A model generated the notes under the pieces. The model did not search any database. It worked only from the letters and a program-made list of their open reading frames with translations, and was not told the origin of the DNA. The position numbers were made by a program, and so were the translations under genes. From the NCBI GenBank assembly GCA_014730275.1, contig WJIL01000038.1:1-64000 (forward strand): a DNA stretch of 64,000 bases. The letters are read 5' to 3'. The stretch comes from Candidatus Lokiarchaeota archaeon (GTDB lineage Archaea > Asgardarchaeota > Thorarchaeia > Thorarchaeales > Thorarchaeaceae). Shown piece after piece: positions 8,356-17,591 of the stretch; position 1 is the first letter of the stretch; every line of letters starts with the position of its first letter.

Positions 8356-9540
8356 TCATTCGAAAATATCCGAAAAAGGTCTCTCAACCCTCTTGCCTGT
8401 GGAGACGAGTCTCTGTAGTTTCAGAGCGACTTTACGGTTGCCTAAAGCAATTCCTCCAACAACAGTATGATCCTTCAATACTGCTTTGAAATAGGTACCT
8501 TCCTTTTCATCAACCTGGACCACCGATTCAAATTTCGGTGACACAGGGTTGAATTCCCCAATAGATGTAAGATCAATTCCCGCGACTTTCAAGGTGTTTC
8601 TTGGAGTCGTGCCATTGTAATGCGTTCCTCCCAAATCCACCATGTTCCGTGCTGCTACTTTTCCTGTGTCCAAAGCTACAGGAATGATACCCCACGAGAC
8701 TCCCTGCCATTCGGTGCAATCACCAGCTGCAAAACAACCTTTTTCTGATGTTTGCATATGTGCATCGACGACAATACCTCGATTGCACCCAAGACCTGCT
8801 GTTTTTGCTAATGCAATATTGGGTCGCACTCCAGTTGCAATAATCACCATATCGCCTTCCACGCGGTCCCCTGTTGTAGATTCAAGAGCTTCAACTTCCT
8901 TATCTCCGAGAACCCTCTTACATTCAAAATTCATCAAAATGTTGAGACCGAGCTGATTCAATCTCTTGAGTAGGACAGAGCTTGCGGCTGAATCTAGTTG
9001 CTTGGGAAGCAGAGTATCGATATGTGAAATAGTAAGGGTATTGCCGCCATATTTTTCCAGAGCCGCAGCAATTTCAATACCCAGAATCCCTCCACCGATG
9101 ATTATTTGCCGATTGGTTGTTTCTATTCCTTTGCGGATCGTAGCTGCATCCCTCAAAGTGCGAAGCGTATGAACATTTTTTTTGTCGGCACCATGAATCG
9201 GTGGAATCCATGGATGGCTTCCAACAGCAACAAGGATTCGATCATACCCATGATATCTTTTGGCGGTAGTCTTTAGGCTCATAGAGTCAACGTCAAGTTG
9301 TTTGACAGGTTCTTCCAAATGGAGATGAGCATTGTATTGCTCATACCATTCAGGCGAGTATTGAATCAAATCCTGTATTGATACATCTCCTGCCAGAAAG
9401 TCGATTATTCTTGGCCGAGGGTAGTAGGAGTAAGGTTCATCACTGAAAACATCCATAGCAATAGTTGCGTCCATTCTCCCCAGTTCACGGACCGCTGTTA
9501 TCGCTGCAGTTCCATTCCCCACAATTGCCAATTTCTTCAT
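8356..9540 (-). CDS. FAD-dependent pyridine nucleotide-disulfide oxidoreductase family protein
   Basis: A 394-residue flavoprotein with an N-terminal FAD Rossmann motif G-N-G-T-A-A near residue 8, an internal NAD(P) motif I-G-G-G-I-L-G-I-E, an A-T-G-V-R-P-N motif and F-A-A-G-D-C, which binds the FAD ribityl/pyrophosphate. There is no CxxxxC redox pair, so it is not a dithiol reductase. It resembles rubredoxin/ferredoxin reductases, NADH oxidases and the FAD domain of nitrite reductase. A role in electron transfer from NAD(P)H to a small carrier is likely, but the partner is not encoded beside it. ATG start at 9540. Confidence 0.8.
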   Translation of the reverse strand: MKKLAIVGNGTAAITAVRELGRMDATIAMDVFSDEPYSYYPRPRIIDFLAGDVSIQDLIQYSPEWYEQYNAHLHLEEPVKQLDVDSMSLKTTAKRYHGYDRILVAVGSHPWIPPIHGADKKNVHTLRTLRDAATIRKGIETTNRQIIIGGGILGIEIAAALEKYGGNTLTISHIDTLLPKQLDSAASSVLLKRLNQLGLNILMNFECKRVLGDKEVEALESTTGDRVEGDMVIIATGVRPNIALAKTAGLGCNRGIVVDAHMQTSEKGCFAAGDCTEWQGVSWGIIPVALDTGKVAARNMVDLGGTHYNGTTPRNTLKVAGIDLTSIGEFNPVSPKFESVVQVDEKEGTYFKAVLKDHTVVGGIALGNRKVALKLQRLVSTGKRVERPFSDIFE

Positions 9541-9771
9541 CTATGGAAATCTCCATCTTGAAACTTGAGCATGTGGAAACCGCCGTCTTCCCCTTATTGA
9601 GTGTGACGGCTAATCACTTCAAATCACAATCACGAATCGCAAGAAAATCCCTGATACAATACAGGTCTCGCTAAGATAGACCGATGACAAAACCCATATT
9701 CTACATACCACGACAAATGAAATGCGGGATAACAATTGTCAGAAAATGAGTTTAGCATTACCAGAGGCACG

Positions 9772-10536
9772 ATGTCAAAGGATTTGGACCCCAGAGAACG
9801 GATTGAAAGAACAAAAGCAATCATATTTGACCTTCATCATACAATCACAAAAACGCGAGAGAGCCCTTCAGAACTCCTGCGCAACATTCTAGCGGAATTC
9901 AAAATAGAAGTAACTGATATTTCCGATAACACGCTCCAAGAAGCTTTCGAATACATGGATAGATGGATGGCACGGTATCAAGTTGAGCAGAATGTTGGAC
10001 CTCACTGGGGCGGCAAAGCAGAAGATTGGATTCAGGCAGACAGGATAATGCTGGAGAGACTCGGATACGAGTTTACTGAACAGAAGATTCTTGAGATAGA
10101 GAAGAAATGGAAAAGAGAGACAAAAAGCGCTGATTTTGAATGGCTCATCGAAGAAGCGATTGAAACCATGCAGGTACTTCATTCAAGAGGATATACTCTG
10201 GCTATTGCCACTCGAAGGCATGATGATCCAACAGGTAAACTGAAACATGCTGAAGTTACCGACCTAATTTCCTGTATCGAATGGAGCGGTGTATCCGGAT
10301 ATGCGAAGCCCAATCCATATACCCTACTTTCTGTATCAAAACAAATAGGAGTCAACCCGCGATTATGCGCATATGTTGGCAACTACGTTGACTTAGACGT
10401 TATAGCTGCTAAGAGAGCAGAAATGGTGCCAGTACTTACCACCTGGGCGAATCCAGATGAAGAAGACAAAGCGCTAGAAAATACCATAGTTATTGATTCG
10501 GTAGATGAGCTTACTCATTTATTCCTAGGTAGCTGA
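9772..10536 (+). CDS. HAD superfamily hydrolase with altered motif I (DLHHT)
   Basis: The order of HAD motifs is clear. Motif I is F-D-L-H-H-T; motif II is I-A-T-R-R; the motif III lysine lies in Y-A-K-P-N-P-Y; the motif IV acidic residues lie in G-N-Y-V-D-L-D. A helical cap lies between motifs I and II. Motif I has His where most phosphatases have the second Asp (general acid/base), so activity may differ from a standard phosphatase. I chose the ATG at 9772 (254 residues); a TTG at 9736 in the same frame would add 12 poorly conserved residues. The 3' end overlaps the convergent gene by 12 bases. Confidence 0.72.
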   Translation: MSKDLDPRERIERTKAIIFDLHHTITKTRESPSELLRNILAEFKIEVTDISDNTLQEAFEYMDRWMARYQVEQNVGPHWGGKAEDWIQADRIMLERLGYEFTEQKILEIEKKWKRETKSADFEWLIEEAIETMQVLHSRGYTLAIATRRHDDPTGKLKHAEVTDLISCIEWSGVSGYAKPNPYTLLSVSKQIGVNPRLCAYVGNYVDLDVIAAKRAEMVPVLTTWANPDEEDKALENTIVIDSVDELTHLFLGS

Positions 10537-11835
10537 TTTAGTCTCCTTCGTAGCTGTTTCATCACGGCTTGATGAACCTCGTATCTTCGCACCTATCTTT
10601 TTCACAACACCAAGAAGAGCCTCTTTGAACGAAGTGAGCAATCGCGTCGGTAATACGATTACACCAAAAAGCTTTCGTAGAATCTTGTCCTTCATTGTTG
10701 CGCGTTCAGGATATGCAATATAAGCAAGCGTATGTTCTTTCAGTACATCCTCAAGAGCCACCGCAAAAGCTTGCTTGGCGAGGTTCGATAAATCTAATCC
10801 TCGAAAAATGCCAGAGCGAGCAAATTCTTTCTTGTCGATTACACTCTTCCACTTGAGATACTCGGCCTTTTCAACAAGATCCTCAAGGGCGCTCTGGAGC
10901 TCCTCTAGGTATGGCAGAAGCACCGTCTCCAAATCTGTAGGAGTTGGTTCGGTTTTGAGGTCTTCATAGACGGCTCTTATGGCACTGCGCTGACGCCATG
11001 GTGGGGTGAACCACAGCTCATGCAATAGACCCTCTACTTTTCTCAAAGTCTCTTCATTTCGTCTCTCAATGTGGTCTGGAATCCTGTCCAAAACAGCTTC
11101 TTGTGCAATACCTGCGACACCAGTACTTAGTTCACTCCATTTTCGCTCCAATTCAATGACTGCAGCTGCATATCTGTTGAAGTCAAAATCGAGAATCTCT
11201 TCCAAGTCTTCCATAGTTAGCAAATCGAATTCTTTGAGGCGGTATGTTTTGTGCCCAGCAGCAAGCCTCCACATGAATTGAGCCAAAGCTAGCACTTCAT
11301 CGTCAGCAGGCGGGAGCTCTAGACGTAAAGCATGATCTCCCGGTTGGGCTACCAAATAGCATGATTCGAGAATATCAATCAAGCTATCATAGCCGCCTAA
11401 ATCCGTAGCAAATAAATCCACCATACCGTGCCCCGTAGTTGACCAGCACTTGAAATGGTTAGTCTCAAGATTACGTTCTATAATTACTCGCTCTTTGTCC
11501 CCAAGATGGTCAAACTGATCTGTCAACCCCTTGCTGTATGCCATAACAGCATAAACTGCATACCGTTCTTTACCCTTCTCGATTCCTGGAAGACGCAGAA
11601 CCAAACCTACAGCATCTAATGGTTCGCCACTTGAAAGCCATTCGCCAGTAGCCTGATCCCATTCCCATCTGTCACCAAGCTCATAGAAGACCTCTCGCAG
11701 TCGTGAGAGATCCTCAGCAGCTTTTGCCTTCTCGAGTGTGCGTGTCGCCCATGTTTCATAGTCTCGCTTCATTTTTTCCATACTGCTTCGTTCAACGGAC
11801 AACCACTTCTGATCGATTTTGAGCTTGACTTTCAT
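10525..11835 (-). CDS. Conserved-looking soluble protein of unknown function
   Basis: A 436-residue, largely alpha-helical, charged protein with no membrane segment (one mildly hydrophobic helix lies near residue 390) and a Ser/Thr/Lys-rich tail. ATG start at 11835 with a strong SD (ggaggtg) upstream. I recognise no domain. The gene is followed on the same strand and preceded by another unknown, suggesting a poorly characterised lineage-specific block between 10.5 and 13 kb. Confidence 0.6.
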   Translation of the reverse strand: MKVKLKIDQKWLSVERSSMEKMKRDYETWATRTLEKAKAAEDLSRLREVFYELGDRWEWDQATGEWLSSGEPLDAVGLVLRLPGIEKGKERYAVYAVMAYSKGLTDQFDHLGDKERVIIERNLETNHFKCWSTTGHGMVDLFATDLGGYDSLIDILESCYLVAQPGDHALRLELPPADDEVLALAQFMWRLAAGHKTYRLKEFDLLTMEDLEEILDFDFNRYAAAVIELERKWSELSTGVAGIAQEAVLDRIPDHIERRNEETLRKVEGLLHELWFTPPWRQRSAIRAVYEDLKTEPTPTDLETVLLPYLEELQSALEDLVEKAEYLKWKSVIDKKEFARSGIFRGLDLSNLAKQAFAVALEDVLKEHTLAYIAYPERATMKDKILRKLFGVIVLPTRLLTSFKEALLGVVKKIGAKIRGSSSRDETATKETKSAT

Positions 11836-11954
11836 GGGTACACCTCCAAGTAGTAGATGATTAGGGATAAAGTTAGGGTTTCTGGGATTTGGGGCATTCT
11901 TTGCATACCGTAAGCACCCGCCCCATTATATCTTCTATGCTACGAAATTCTAGG

Positions 11955-13010
11955 CTATTCAAATCTACACTTGGATAGTACTTCAGAAATCGTACTACCA
12001 AGTAGTGAGCGGTCAGCACGAATTCGTTCTGGATCAACACTGATTTTCCAAGGATGTTCAAAATCAAAATGACTCTTTTCCCGATGCATGTAGACATGCT
12101 GATAATCATCAAGAACCGTAATTTCTAGTTCCCACCCTGCGTGACACATTTCATTAGGCAAGCGATACTCATTCAAATTCTCAGACTTGACACACCGGAT
12201 ATCAAAGGTCTCCTTTGCGTCCTTAGGAAATCCTAAACTGTATAAGCCTAACAGTTTGTCTTCACTAGGTTCTTCAAAACTGAAGCCAAAATCGTAGATC
12301 ATCCAATCATCGTATTGCTGAACCCATGTGACGGTGGGATTCCCATCGCGCGAGTTTGATATCTCTTTAATCTCATCAATGGTAGCAGTCACGTAGTATT
12401 CCAAACCAGCCAAGCCATCTATTAACTCCATTCGCGGATAGGTCAAGTAGCTGTTAGTGTAAACTGTTACAAAAACACCTCCAAAAACTACAGCGTTTAT
12501 TGGAATGAGCCAGAATTTGAGGGGGAGCATGTAGCTAATCACTAAGGATAGCACTGAATAGGCTATCACCAAAAACCACGCTAAATCCCTGTAGTCATCT
12601 CTCGTACTTGAAGCCAACGAGTTTAGGTGGTGATTTGCCTCTTCGAAGATCACATGAATTTTGTTCAGTGTGGTTTTTTCAATTCTCAATTTGTCAATAT
12701 CACTAGTTCTGCGAGGGTTTAGAAAGTGGATGAGTTCACCTCCTATTTCACCAGCCAGATGATATACTCTTGCACCAATCAAACCAAATAGGAGATTTGA
12801 AGACACCAGAAATAGGAATTGAAGGGCGTTCTGAAATACAGATGAAATCCACAAGAATACAAGCCCATACGCGAATAATACTAGAAATGTGATAATGCCA
12901 ATCTTAAGATGATACTTGCGCGCAGCCCAGAAATCGACTCGAATTGCCCCCTTATACTCGAAACGAGGCCGTTGAACCCATTTCACATGAAGCTCTGCCA
13001 CTCTTACCAT
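11955..13010 (-). CDS. Membrane protein with large soluble C-terminal domain, unknown function
   Basis: A 351-residue protein with two hairpins of hydrophobic segments, at about residues 35-80 and 140-185. The roughly 60-residue loop between them is polar, and a C-terminal domain of about 165 residues is rich in beta strand and aromatic residues. ATG start at 13010. The domain order (two membrane hairpins, then a soluble sensor-like domain) fits a membrane-attached binding or assembly protein, but no family is recognised. It lies 119 bases upstream of the 436-residue unknown on the same strand and may be transcribed with it. Confidence 0.55.
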   Translation of the reverse strand: MVRVAELHVKWVQRPRFEYKGAIRVDFWAARKYHLKIGIITFLVLFAYGLVFLWISSVFQNALQFLFLVSSNLLFGLIGARVYHLAGEIGGELIHFLNPRRTSDIDKLRIEKTTLNKIHVIFEEANHHLNSLASSTRDDYRDLAWFLVIAYSVLSLVISYMLPLKFWLIPINAVVFGGVFVTVYTNSYLTYPRMELIDGLAGLEYYVTATIDEIKEISNSRDGNPTVTWVQQYDDWMIYDFGFSFEEPSEDKLLGLYSLGFPKDAKETFDIRCVKSENLNEYRLPNEMCHAGWELEITVLDDYQHVYMHREKSHFDFEHPWKISVDPERIRADRSLLGSTISEVLSKCRFE

Positions 13011-13182
13011 CTCAACCGACGAATAGACTCAAGTAATATTCGAAATCATGTGACTATATCAAGTTGTTCCACCAGACATAGAGTGGATTACTAACTTCAG
13101 TAACGTCGTGAACTCGGTATGGCCCAGATAATCTGAGAGAATGACGTTCTCCTTAAGTTAGAACATCATTATTGGATTGAAA

Positions 13183-13581
13183 TCAATCCACGAAGAATAC
13201 TTCTGCTAGGTTCTCTCTTGCAACTATCCGAATCTCCATTCCATCTTCAAGTACTTCCGAGGCATCTTCTACTTTGACAGCAGCAATAGCACCACGAGCA
13301 TATCCACAAGCTGCAAATTCACTTATTGGACTACCAAATTCTGCAAGAACCGCACTAACCCGGGATAGAAGATCATCTACATCACCGGGACAATTTCTAA
13401 AATGGCTAGAAAGATTTGATGCCAGAACCGCTATTTCATCAGATTCCCATTGTCTTTCAAGTTGTTCCGGTTTTGTGGCAATTACCACGCGACCAGTTGT
13501 CATTCCATTTCTTCCTACATTATTACCTTTGAGTATGGGAAACAATGCTCCTTCACGGTCGCTGTTTTTCTTTGTGGGCAA
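13183..13581 (-). CDS. Stand-alone PEP-utiliser swivelling-domain protein lacking the catalytic His
   Basis: A 132-residue protein that fits the mobile (phosphohistidine) domain of PEP synthase and pyruvate phosphate dikinase: a G-x-T-T-G-R-V-V-I-A opening, a long middle helix region, then the segment that normally reads T-S-H-A-A followed by a G-x-x-A-V strand and an E-D-G-M-E-I-R-I end. Here the His position is Glu (I-S-E-F-A-A), so it cannot carry phosphate as usual. Start is TTG at 13581 with gaggag upstream. It is monodomain, without ATP-grasp or PEP-binding neighbours. The family call is moderate; function is unknown. Confidence 0.55.
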   Translation of the reverse strand: MPTKKNSDREGALFPILKGNNVGRNGMTTGRVVIATKPEQLERQWESDEIAVLASNLSSHFRNCPGDVDDLLSRVSAVLAEFGSPISEFAACGYARGAIAAVKVEDASEVLEDGMEIRIVARENLAEVFFVD

Positions 13582-13711
13582 TGTGGCATCTCCTCAGAAT
13601 CACTTGGTGTTTTGGGAATTGTTACGCTGTATGCCCTATAAGATTTGCTTGTTGAGGGTAACCTCCAAGCTAATAACACAGATAGACCCAATCAAACGTG
13701 AGGTTATTGCT

Positions 13712-14236
13712 TTGACTGTGTATCAATTTGAAGACAGAAAACCAAGAATCGGGAAGGATTCTTACATCAGCAAATCTGCATCAGTCATAGGGAAAGTAAC
13801 ACTTGGTGCAGAATGCTATGTTGCTCCCGGGGCGGTTGTCAAAGGAGACTACGGTGAAGTTGTAATAGGCTCAGGAACAAGCGTTCAAGATAATGTAGTA
13901 GTTCATGCTAGACCGAATGAGATTACCAAAATAGGGTCTCGTGTAACTCTGGGTCATGGTTGCATAATCCATAATGCCACGGTGGAGGACGAAGCAGTCA
14001 TTGGAATGGGTGCCATAGTGTCAGATTATGCCAAGATTGGTCAATGGGCAGTTGTGGCTGAAGGAGCGGTAGTAAAGGCCAGAGATAACATACCATCGGA
14101 AAAGGTCGCAGTTGGAATTCCAGCAAAGGTCATAGCTGAATTAACTCAGAATCATCGAGTTGAGCTTGGAAGTTTCAAAGACAAGTACATAGAAATGGCC
14201 AAGAGATACCAAACTGGACTCAAACCAATTGAATAA
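13712..14236 (+). CDS. Gamma-class carbonic anhydrase family protein
   Basis: A left-handed beta-helix protein of 174 residues made of hexapeptide repeats, as in Cam/CamH and YrdA. The three zinc His residues are visible: V-V-V-H-A-R, then G-H-G and I-I-H-N. This predicts a homotrimer with metal at subunit interfaces that hydrates CO2, although several YrdA-type members have other or unknown roles. I chose TTG 13712 because gtgagg lies about eight bases before it and the protein then begins just before the first conserved R-x-P-x-I-G. The frame stays open further upstream but that part overlaps the opposite gene. Confidence 0.85.
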   Translation: MTVYQFEDRKPRIGKDSYISKSASVIGKVTLGAECYVAPGAVVKGDYGEVVIGSGTSVQDNVVVHARPNEITKIGSRVTLGHGCIIHNATVEDEAVIGMGAIVSDYAKIGQWAVVAEGAVVKARDNIPSEKVAVGIPAKVIAELTQNHRVELGSFKDKYIEMAKRYQTGLKPIE

Positions 14237-14248
14237 AGACGGTGTGAT

Positions 14249-15004
14249 TCATTGCTGTATCATTTTGTCTCGGTTGAATCGAGCGAGTGCCAACACCCAA
14301 CCAATTAGCAGTATTACTACTGAAACAAATAGCGTAACTATGTTTACGAGCCAAACAAATGGGGGTTGTATAGCTCCCTCGGTTAGAGATACCATGGGTA
14401 GCATCATGGGTAGCATGAAAACAAGAATAACAGCTGAAGATGTCTGATATGCTTCATAAACCCGCTTCACTTTTCCGCTTATGAGAATATTCACTGCAAT
14501 CACAGCAAATACCATAATCACACCAGAGGTTGCAATAAGGAATATTCCCGGCAAATCAGGAATCAATACCAGGGGCCTACCAATAAATAACAACACCAAA
14601 TTTGGAATCGTCAAAGTAAGTACTGTTGAGCTTGCGAGGATAGCCAAACTAGGTACTGCTGATGCCAAGATCTTTCCCCATAGCAACTCATTGTCGGTCA
14701 GCGGTGTGCACAGGAGGGGTTCAAGCGTATTCTGCTCACGTTCACCAACAAGTGAATTGGCTGATATCAACGTTGCCGGTACAATTGCAAAAAGAGCTAG
14801 GAATGATGAAATAAACGGTGCAAGTAAAGCGCCAACCAAAGCGGTTTCTGACTCCGGGACAGTCAGAGCCAATCCCAGAATTGATGAAATTGATATTATC
14901 GGCCCGAATGCGGAACTCATTATCAAACCATACTTGACTAGACCAACGTTCAGTGCCATCTTCAAATCCGTTGAAGCTATGATTTTTGGTTTGTCCCAAT
15001 TCAT
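14249..15004 (-). CDS. ABC-2 type transporter permease
   Basis: A 251-residue protein with six predicted membrane helices. It contains the ABC-2 hallmark G-E-R-E-Q-N-T-L-E-P-L-L-C-T-P after the second helix, the coupling segment found in drug/lipid and Nod-type exporters. The start codon ATG overlaps the stop of the ATPase gene (ATGA, 15001-15004), so the two are translationally coupled and form a two-gene exporter. The exported substrate is unknown. Confidence 0.85.
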   Translation of the reverse strand: MNWDKPKIIASTDLKMALNVGLVKYGLIMSSAFGPIISISSILGLALTVPESETALVGALLAPFISSFLALFAIVPATLISANSLVGEREQNTLEPLLCTPLTDNELLWGKILASAVPSLAILASSTVLTLTIPNLVLLFIGRPLVLIPDLPGIFLIATSGVIMVFAVIAVNILISGKVKRVYEAYQTSSAVILVFMLPMMLPMVSLTEGAIQPPFVWLVNIVTLFVSVVILLIGWVLALARFNRDKMIQQ

Positions 15005-15969
15005 TCGGACAAATCCTCCTTTATGACACTGAGGTAGAGATCCTCAAGCGTAGTTTCCTCTTCAGCCAGCTCAATAACATCAATTCCCTTTTTCAATAGA
15101 GAACGTAGCAGAACCGGGTTGTTTTCTCGGGGATTCTCTATTTCCAGTATCAAAGAGTTGCCTTGATTCTCTACAGAAAGTATGAAATCGAAGTCTCTTG
15201 CTAGGTCCTGGACTGCCTCGATTTCGTTGCCAATGACTAGACGATAGTACTGCCGACGCCGCAATCTATTCCTTAATTCATCTGTCTTACCTGAAACGAG
15301 TATCTTGCCTTCATCGATTATTGCGATATGATCGCAGATTCTGTCAACTTCAGCAAGATTGTGCGAGTTTAGGAGGAATGTCTGCCCGTATTCAGCAGAC
15401 AGGTCTAATATCAGCTTACGAACACGTTTGGCAGCTACAGGATCCAACGCTGATGTGGGTTCATCAAGTAGAAGGACCTTGGGCTCATGTATGAGCGCGC
15501 GGCATAGGGCAAGGCGTTGACGGTTTCCTGTGCTCAGTTTTCCAGCAAGGTCATTTCTTCGCTCCCAGAGCTCCATAAATTGGAGGAGTTCATGAATCCT
15601 CTCTTTGGCTCGATTCTCTTCAAGTCCATATAGGCGGGCGAAATACAGCAGATTCTCATATGCTGAAAGTGTTTCATAGTGAGTATGGTTTCCTTCCTCA
15701 GGCAATACGCCGGTTATTTCGCGAACACGTACTGGTTCCGACACAACATCATAGCCACAAACAGAAGCGGAACCACGATCAGGCTTAAGCAATGTGCATA
15801 GAAGGCGAACCGTAGTGCTCTTGCCTGCACCATTTGGACCAAGTAATCCAAACACACTTCCTTTTGGAATTTCGATGTTTATTCTATCAGCGGCAACGAG
15901 TTCCCCAAATCGCTTCGTAAGATTGTCGGTTTCAATATGATTCTGTTGGGCCAAGATAAGGTCCCCCAC
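15001..15969 (-). CDS. ABC transporter ATP-binding protein
   Basis: The nucleotide-binding subunit of the exporter with the permease that overlaps its end. The Walker A motif G-P-N-G-A-G-K-S-T lies at residues 44-52, the signature is L-S-T-G-N-R-Q-R (variant of LSGGQ), and Walker B reads V-L-L-L-D-E-P-T-S-A-L-D-P. A C-terminal extension of about 80 residues matches those of ABC-2-associated ATPases. The start is GTG at 15969 (322 residues) with aggaa upstream. Confidence 0.92.
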   Translation of the reverse strand: MGDLILAQQNHIETDNLTKRFGELVAADRINIEIPKGSVFGLLGPNGAGKSTTVRLLCTLLKPDRGSASVCGYDVVSEPVRVREITGVLPEEGNHTHYETLSAYENLLYFARLYGLEENRAKERIHELLQFMELWERRNDLAGKLSTGNRQRLALCRALIHEPKVLLLDEPTSALDPVAAKRVRKLILDLSAEYGQTFLLNSHNLAEVDRICDHIAIIDEGKILVSGKTDELRNRLRRRQYYRLVIGNEIEAVQDLARDFDFILSVENQGNSLILEIENPRENNPVLLRSLLKKGIDVIELAEEETTLEDLYLSVIKEDLSE

Positions 15970-15996
15970 ACGTTCCTGTTTAGTGGATTTTGGTGG

Positions 15997-16251
15997 CTAT
16001 TCTTTAGCTATGACTTTCGCTACTACTGAGGTCGTTGTCTCGCGTATTCCGGGGATGTGTGCAATCTTCCCGACAGTAATCTCATAGAGCTCTTCCAAAT
16101 CTTGTACATCAAGCAACAACACAATGTCATAATCACCAGTAGTTACTGATATACGTCTGGCTTGGTCTATTTCCCGCAATTTAGCAACAACTTCATCGGT
16201 TTTGCCTATCTCGATATCCATCAACACATATGCGCCAATTCGTTTCATCAT
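15997..16251 (-). CDS. Stand-alone Lrp/AsnC ligand-binding (RAM) domain protein
   Basis: An 84-residue protein that is a complete RAM domain (beta-alpha-beta-beta-alpha-beta) without the DNA-binding helix-turn-helix of Lrp. It shows the pattern A-Y-V-L-M-D-I-E-I-G, T-G-D-Y-D-I-V-L-L-L-D and I-P-G-I-R-E-T-T-T. Such proteins bind amino acids and assemble as rings. The next gene on the same strand is a transporter whose C-terminus is a related domain, suggesting a shared amino acid sensing theme. ATG start at 16251 or 16248. Confidence 0.85.
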   Translation of the reverse strand: MMKRIGAYVLMDIEIGKTDEVVAKLREIDQARRISVTTGDYDIVLLLDVQDLEELYEITVGKIAHIPGIRETTTSVVAKVIAKE

Positions 16252-16293
16252 GACTAAGGTCTACCCCTTTGCTCTATTTAAGTTATCAAATTC

Positions 16294-17562
16294 CTAAGAA
16301 CGTCCAAACTCTTTCAGTATAACCAGTGTCTCAATCTCATCAATTCCAGGAATATTCTGTACGCGCTTGAGTATTTTTGTTCTAGTTTTGCCAAGATTCC
16401 TTGTCCTTACCGCAAGTAAATAGTCATGTTTTCCTGCCAATGCAGAAACTGACTCCACACCATTGATGGCCCACAAGGATTCTATGATATCACCAGTCTG
16501 TGGCTTGACTTTCACTACTACCAGCGAACGAACATCAGAGGTCTCTAGCGCAATCACCCCCGAAATCACCAGTAGTACTCCAAATAACTTCAATACCCAG
16601 ATGAAGCTTCCTTCTGCAATAGCTCCAAAAGCTCCAGGAAAAATGAAATTCCCAATCAATGTTATCGGAATCCCGAGAACTACAGAAATAGCACTTAATG
16701 AGTTAACAACAGCCATTCGTCCCATTCCAAGGGCTCTTACATACATAACAACGGACAAGAAAATGGTTACTGACGAGCCGATGATGATGTAAACAAGAGA
16801 ATTCAACGAGTTGATAATGGGTTCCCAGTTTGTTTTTGTGAGTGTCGGAATCATAGCGATGCTCATGCATGCATTGAGGAAAAGGAGGGTCCAAAGTCGC
16901 AAGTTCAGCGAATCGAACCTTCGCCCTTTGTCGTCTTTATACCGCTTTGCTTTTCGCATGCAGTAAGTATATCCAGCAGATGCAAGATTCATTGGCCCGA
17001 TGACGATTATTAACGCCCATAAATCGAACCCCGAAGGTTGAACGCCAACAAGAATGGCACCAAAGAGGACTGACATAATGCATTGAATCTCTATGGCCGT
17101 TGGGGTGTCTTTCTCAGCCAACAAGTCACCAACTAGAAGATAGATGATAGTAAGTTGGCCATAGGGCAAAATCGCTGATGCGTCCGTACTAGATACAAGC
17201 ATGTAGTAGAAGAACGTTGAAACACCAGCAAGGATGCCGCCAAGAATAATGTACTTCGTTGGTTGCTTTGGTGGTAGTGATATTCGAAGAAAATCCGGAT
17301 CGAGATTCGAGCCAAGTGATCTTCGTTGATTCCGAGATTTCCATCGAATGCTGAGGATAGCTACAAGAATGGTCGTGATAATCCAGCTAATCCACTGTGA
17401 TAAGAACCCATAGGCTATCGGATTGGAAATCAGTACGTTTATGGCAAAGACATCAAAGGATACAGAAAATGCTCGCATAAGACCTGAGCCAATGGCAAGA
17501 GCGTATAGTAAGGTGCTAGCAGACCGACGGCCAACATTCCTTGGAGTTGTAGGCAGTTTCAA
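16294..17562 (-). CDS. DMT (EamA-like) transporter fused to a C-terminal RAM domain
   Basis: A 422-residue protein. Residues of about 15-345 form roughly ten membrane helices in the two-repeat arrangement of drug/metabolite transporters, with a polar linker in the middle. The last 75 residues form a soluble domain (V-V-V-K-V-K-P, G-K-H-D-Y-L-L-A-V, I-P-G-I-D-E-I-E-T) that matches the ligand-binding part of Lrp/AsnC. This suggests a transporter gated or regulated by an amino acid. Start TTG 17562 is supported by ggaggtagg directly upstream. The gene lies 42 bases upstream of the stand-alone RAM gene. Confidence 0.72.
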   Translation of the reverse strand: MKLPTTPRNVGRRSASTLLYALAIGSGLMRAFSVSFDVFAINVLISNPIAYGFLSQWISWIITTILVAILSIRWKSRNQRRSLGSNLDPDFLRISLPPKQPTKYIILGGILAGVSTFFYYMLVSSTDASAILPYGQLTIIYLLVGDLLAEKDTPTAIEIQCIMSVLFGAILVGVQPSGFDLWALIIVIGPMNLASAGYTYCMRKAKRYKDDKGRRFDSLNLRLWTLLFLNACMSIAMIPTLTKTNWEPIINSLNSLVYIIIGSSVTIFLSVVMYVRALGMGRMAVVNSLSAISVVLGIPITLIGNFIFPGAFGAIAEGSFIWVLKLFGVLLVISGVIALETSDVRSLVVVKVKPQTGDIIESLWAINGVESVSALAGKHDYLLAVRTRNLGKTRTKILKRVQNIPGIDEIETLVILKEFGRS

Positions 17563-17591
17563 CCACCTACCTCCAAACGAAATAGCTGACT

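Noticed and set aside
11873-12112. Minus-strand 79-codon frame at the end of the membrane protein gene
   Set aside because: It mostly overlaps another frame with better coding character and has no SD or domain.
13274-13711. Upstream extension of the carbonic anhydrase frame
   Set aside because: It overlaps the minus-strand swivelling-domain gene and lacks beta-helix repeats; a TTG with SD lies just before the conserved part.
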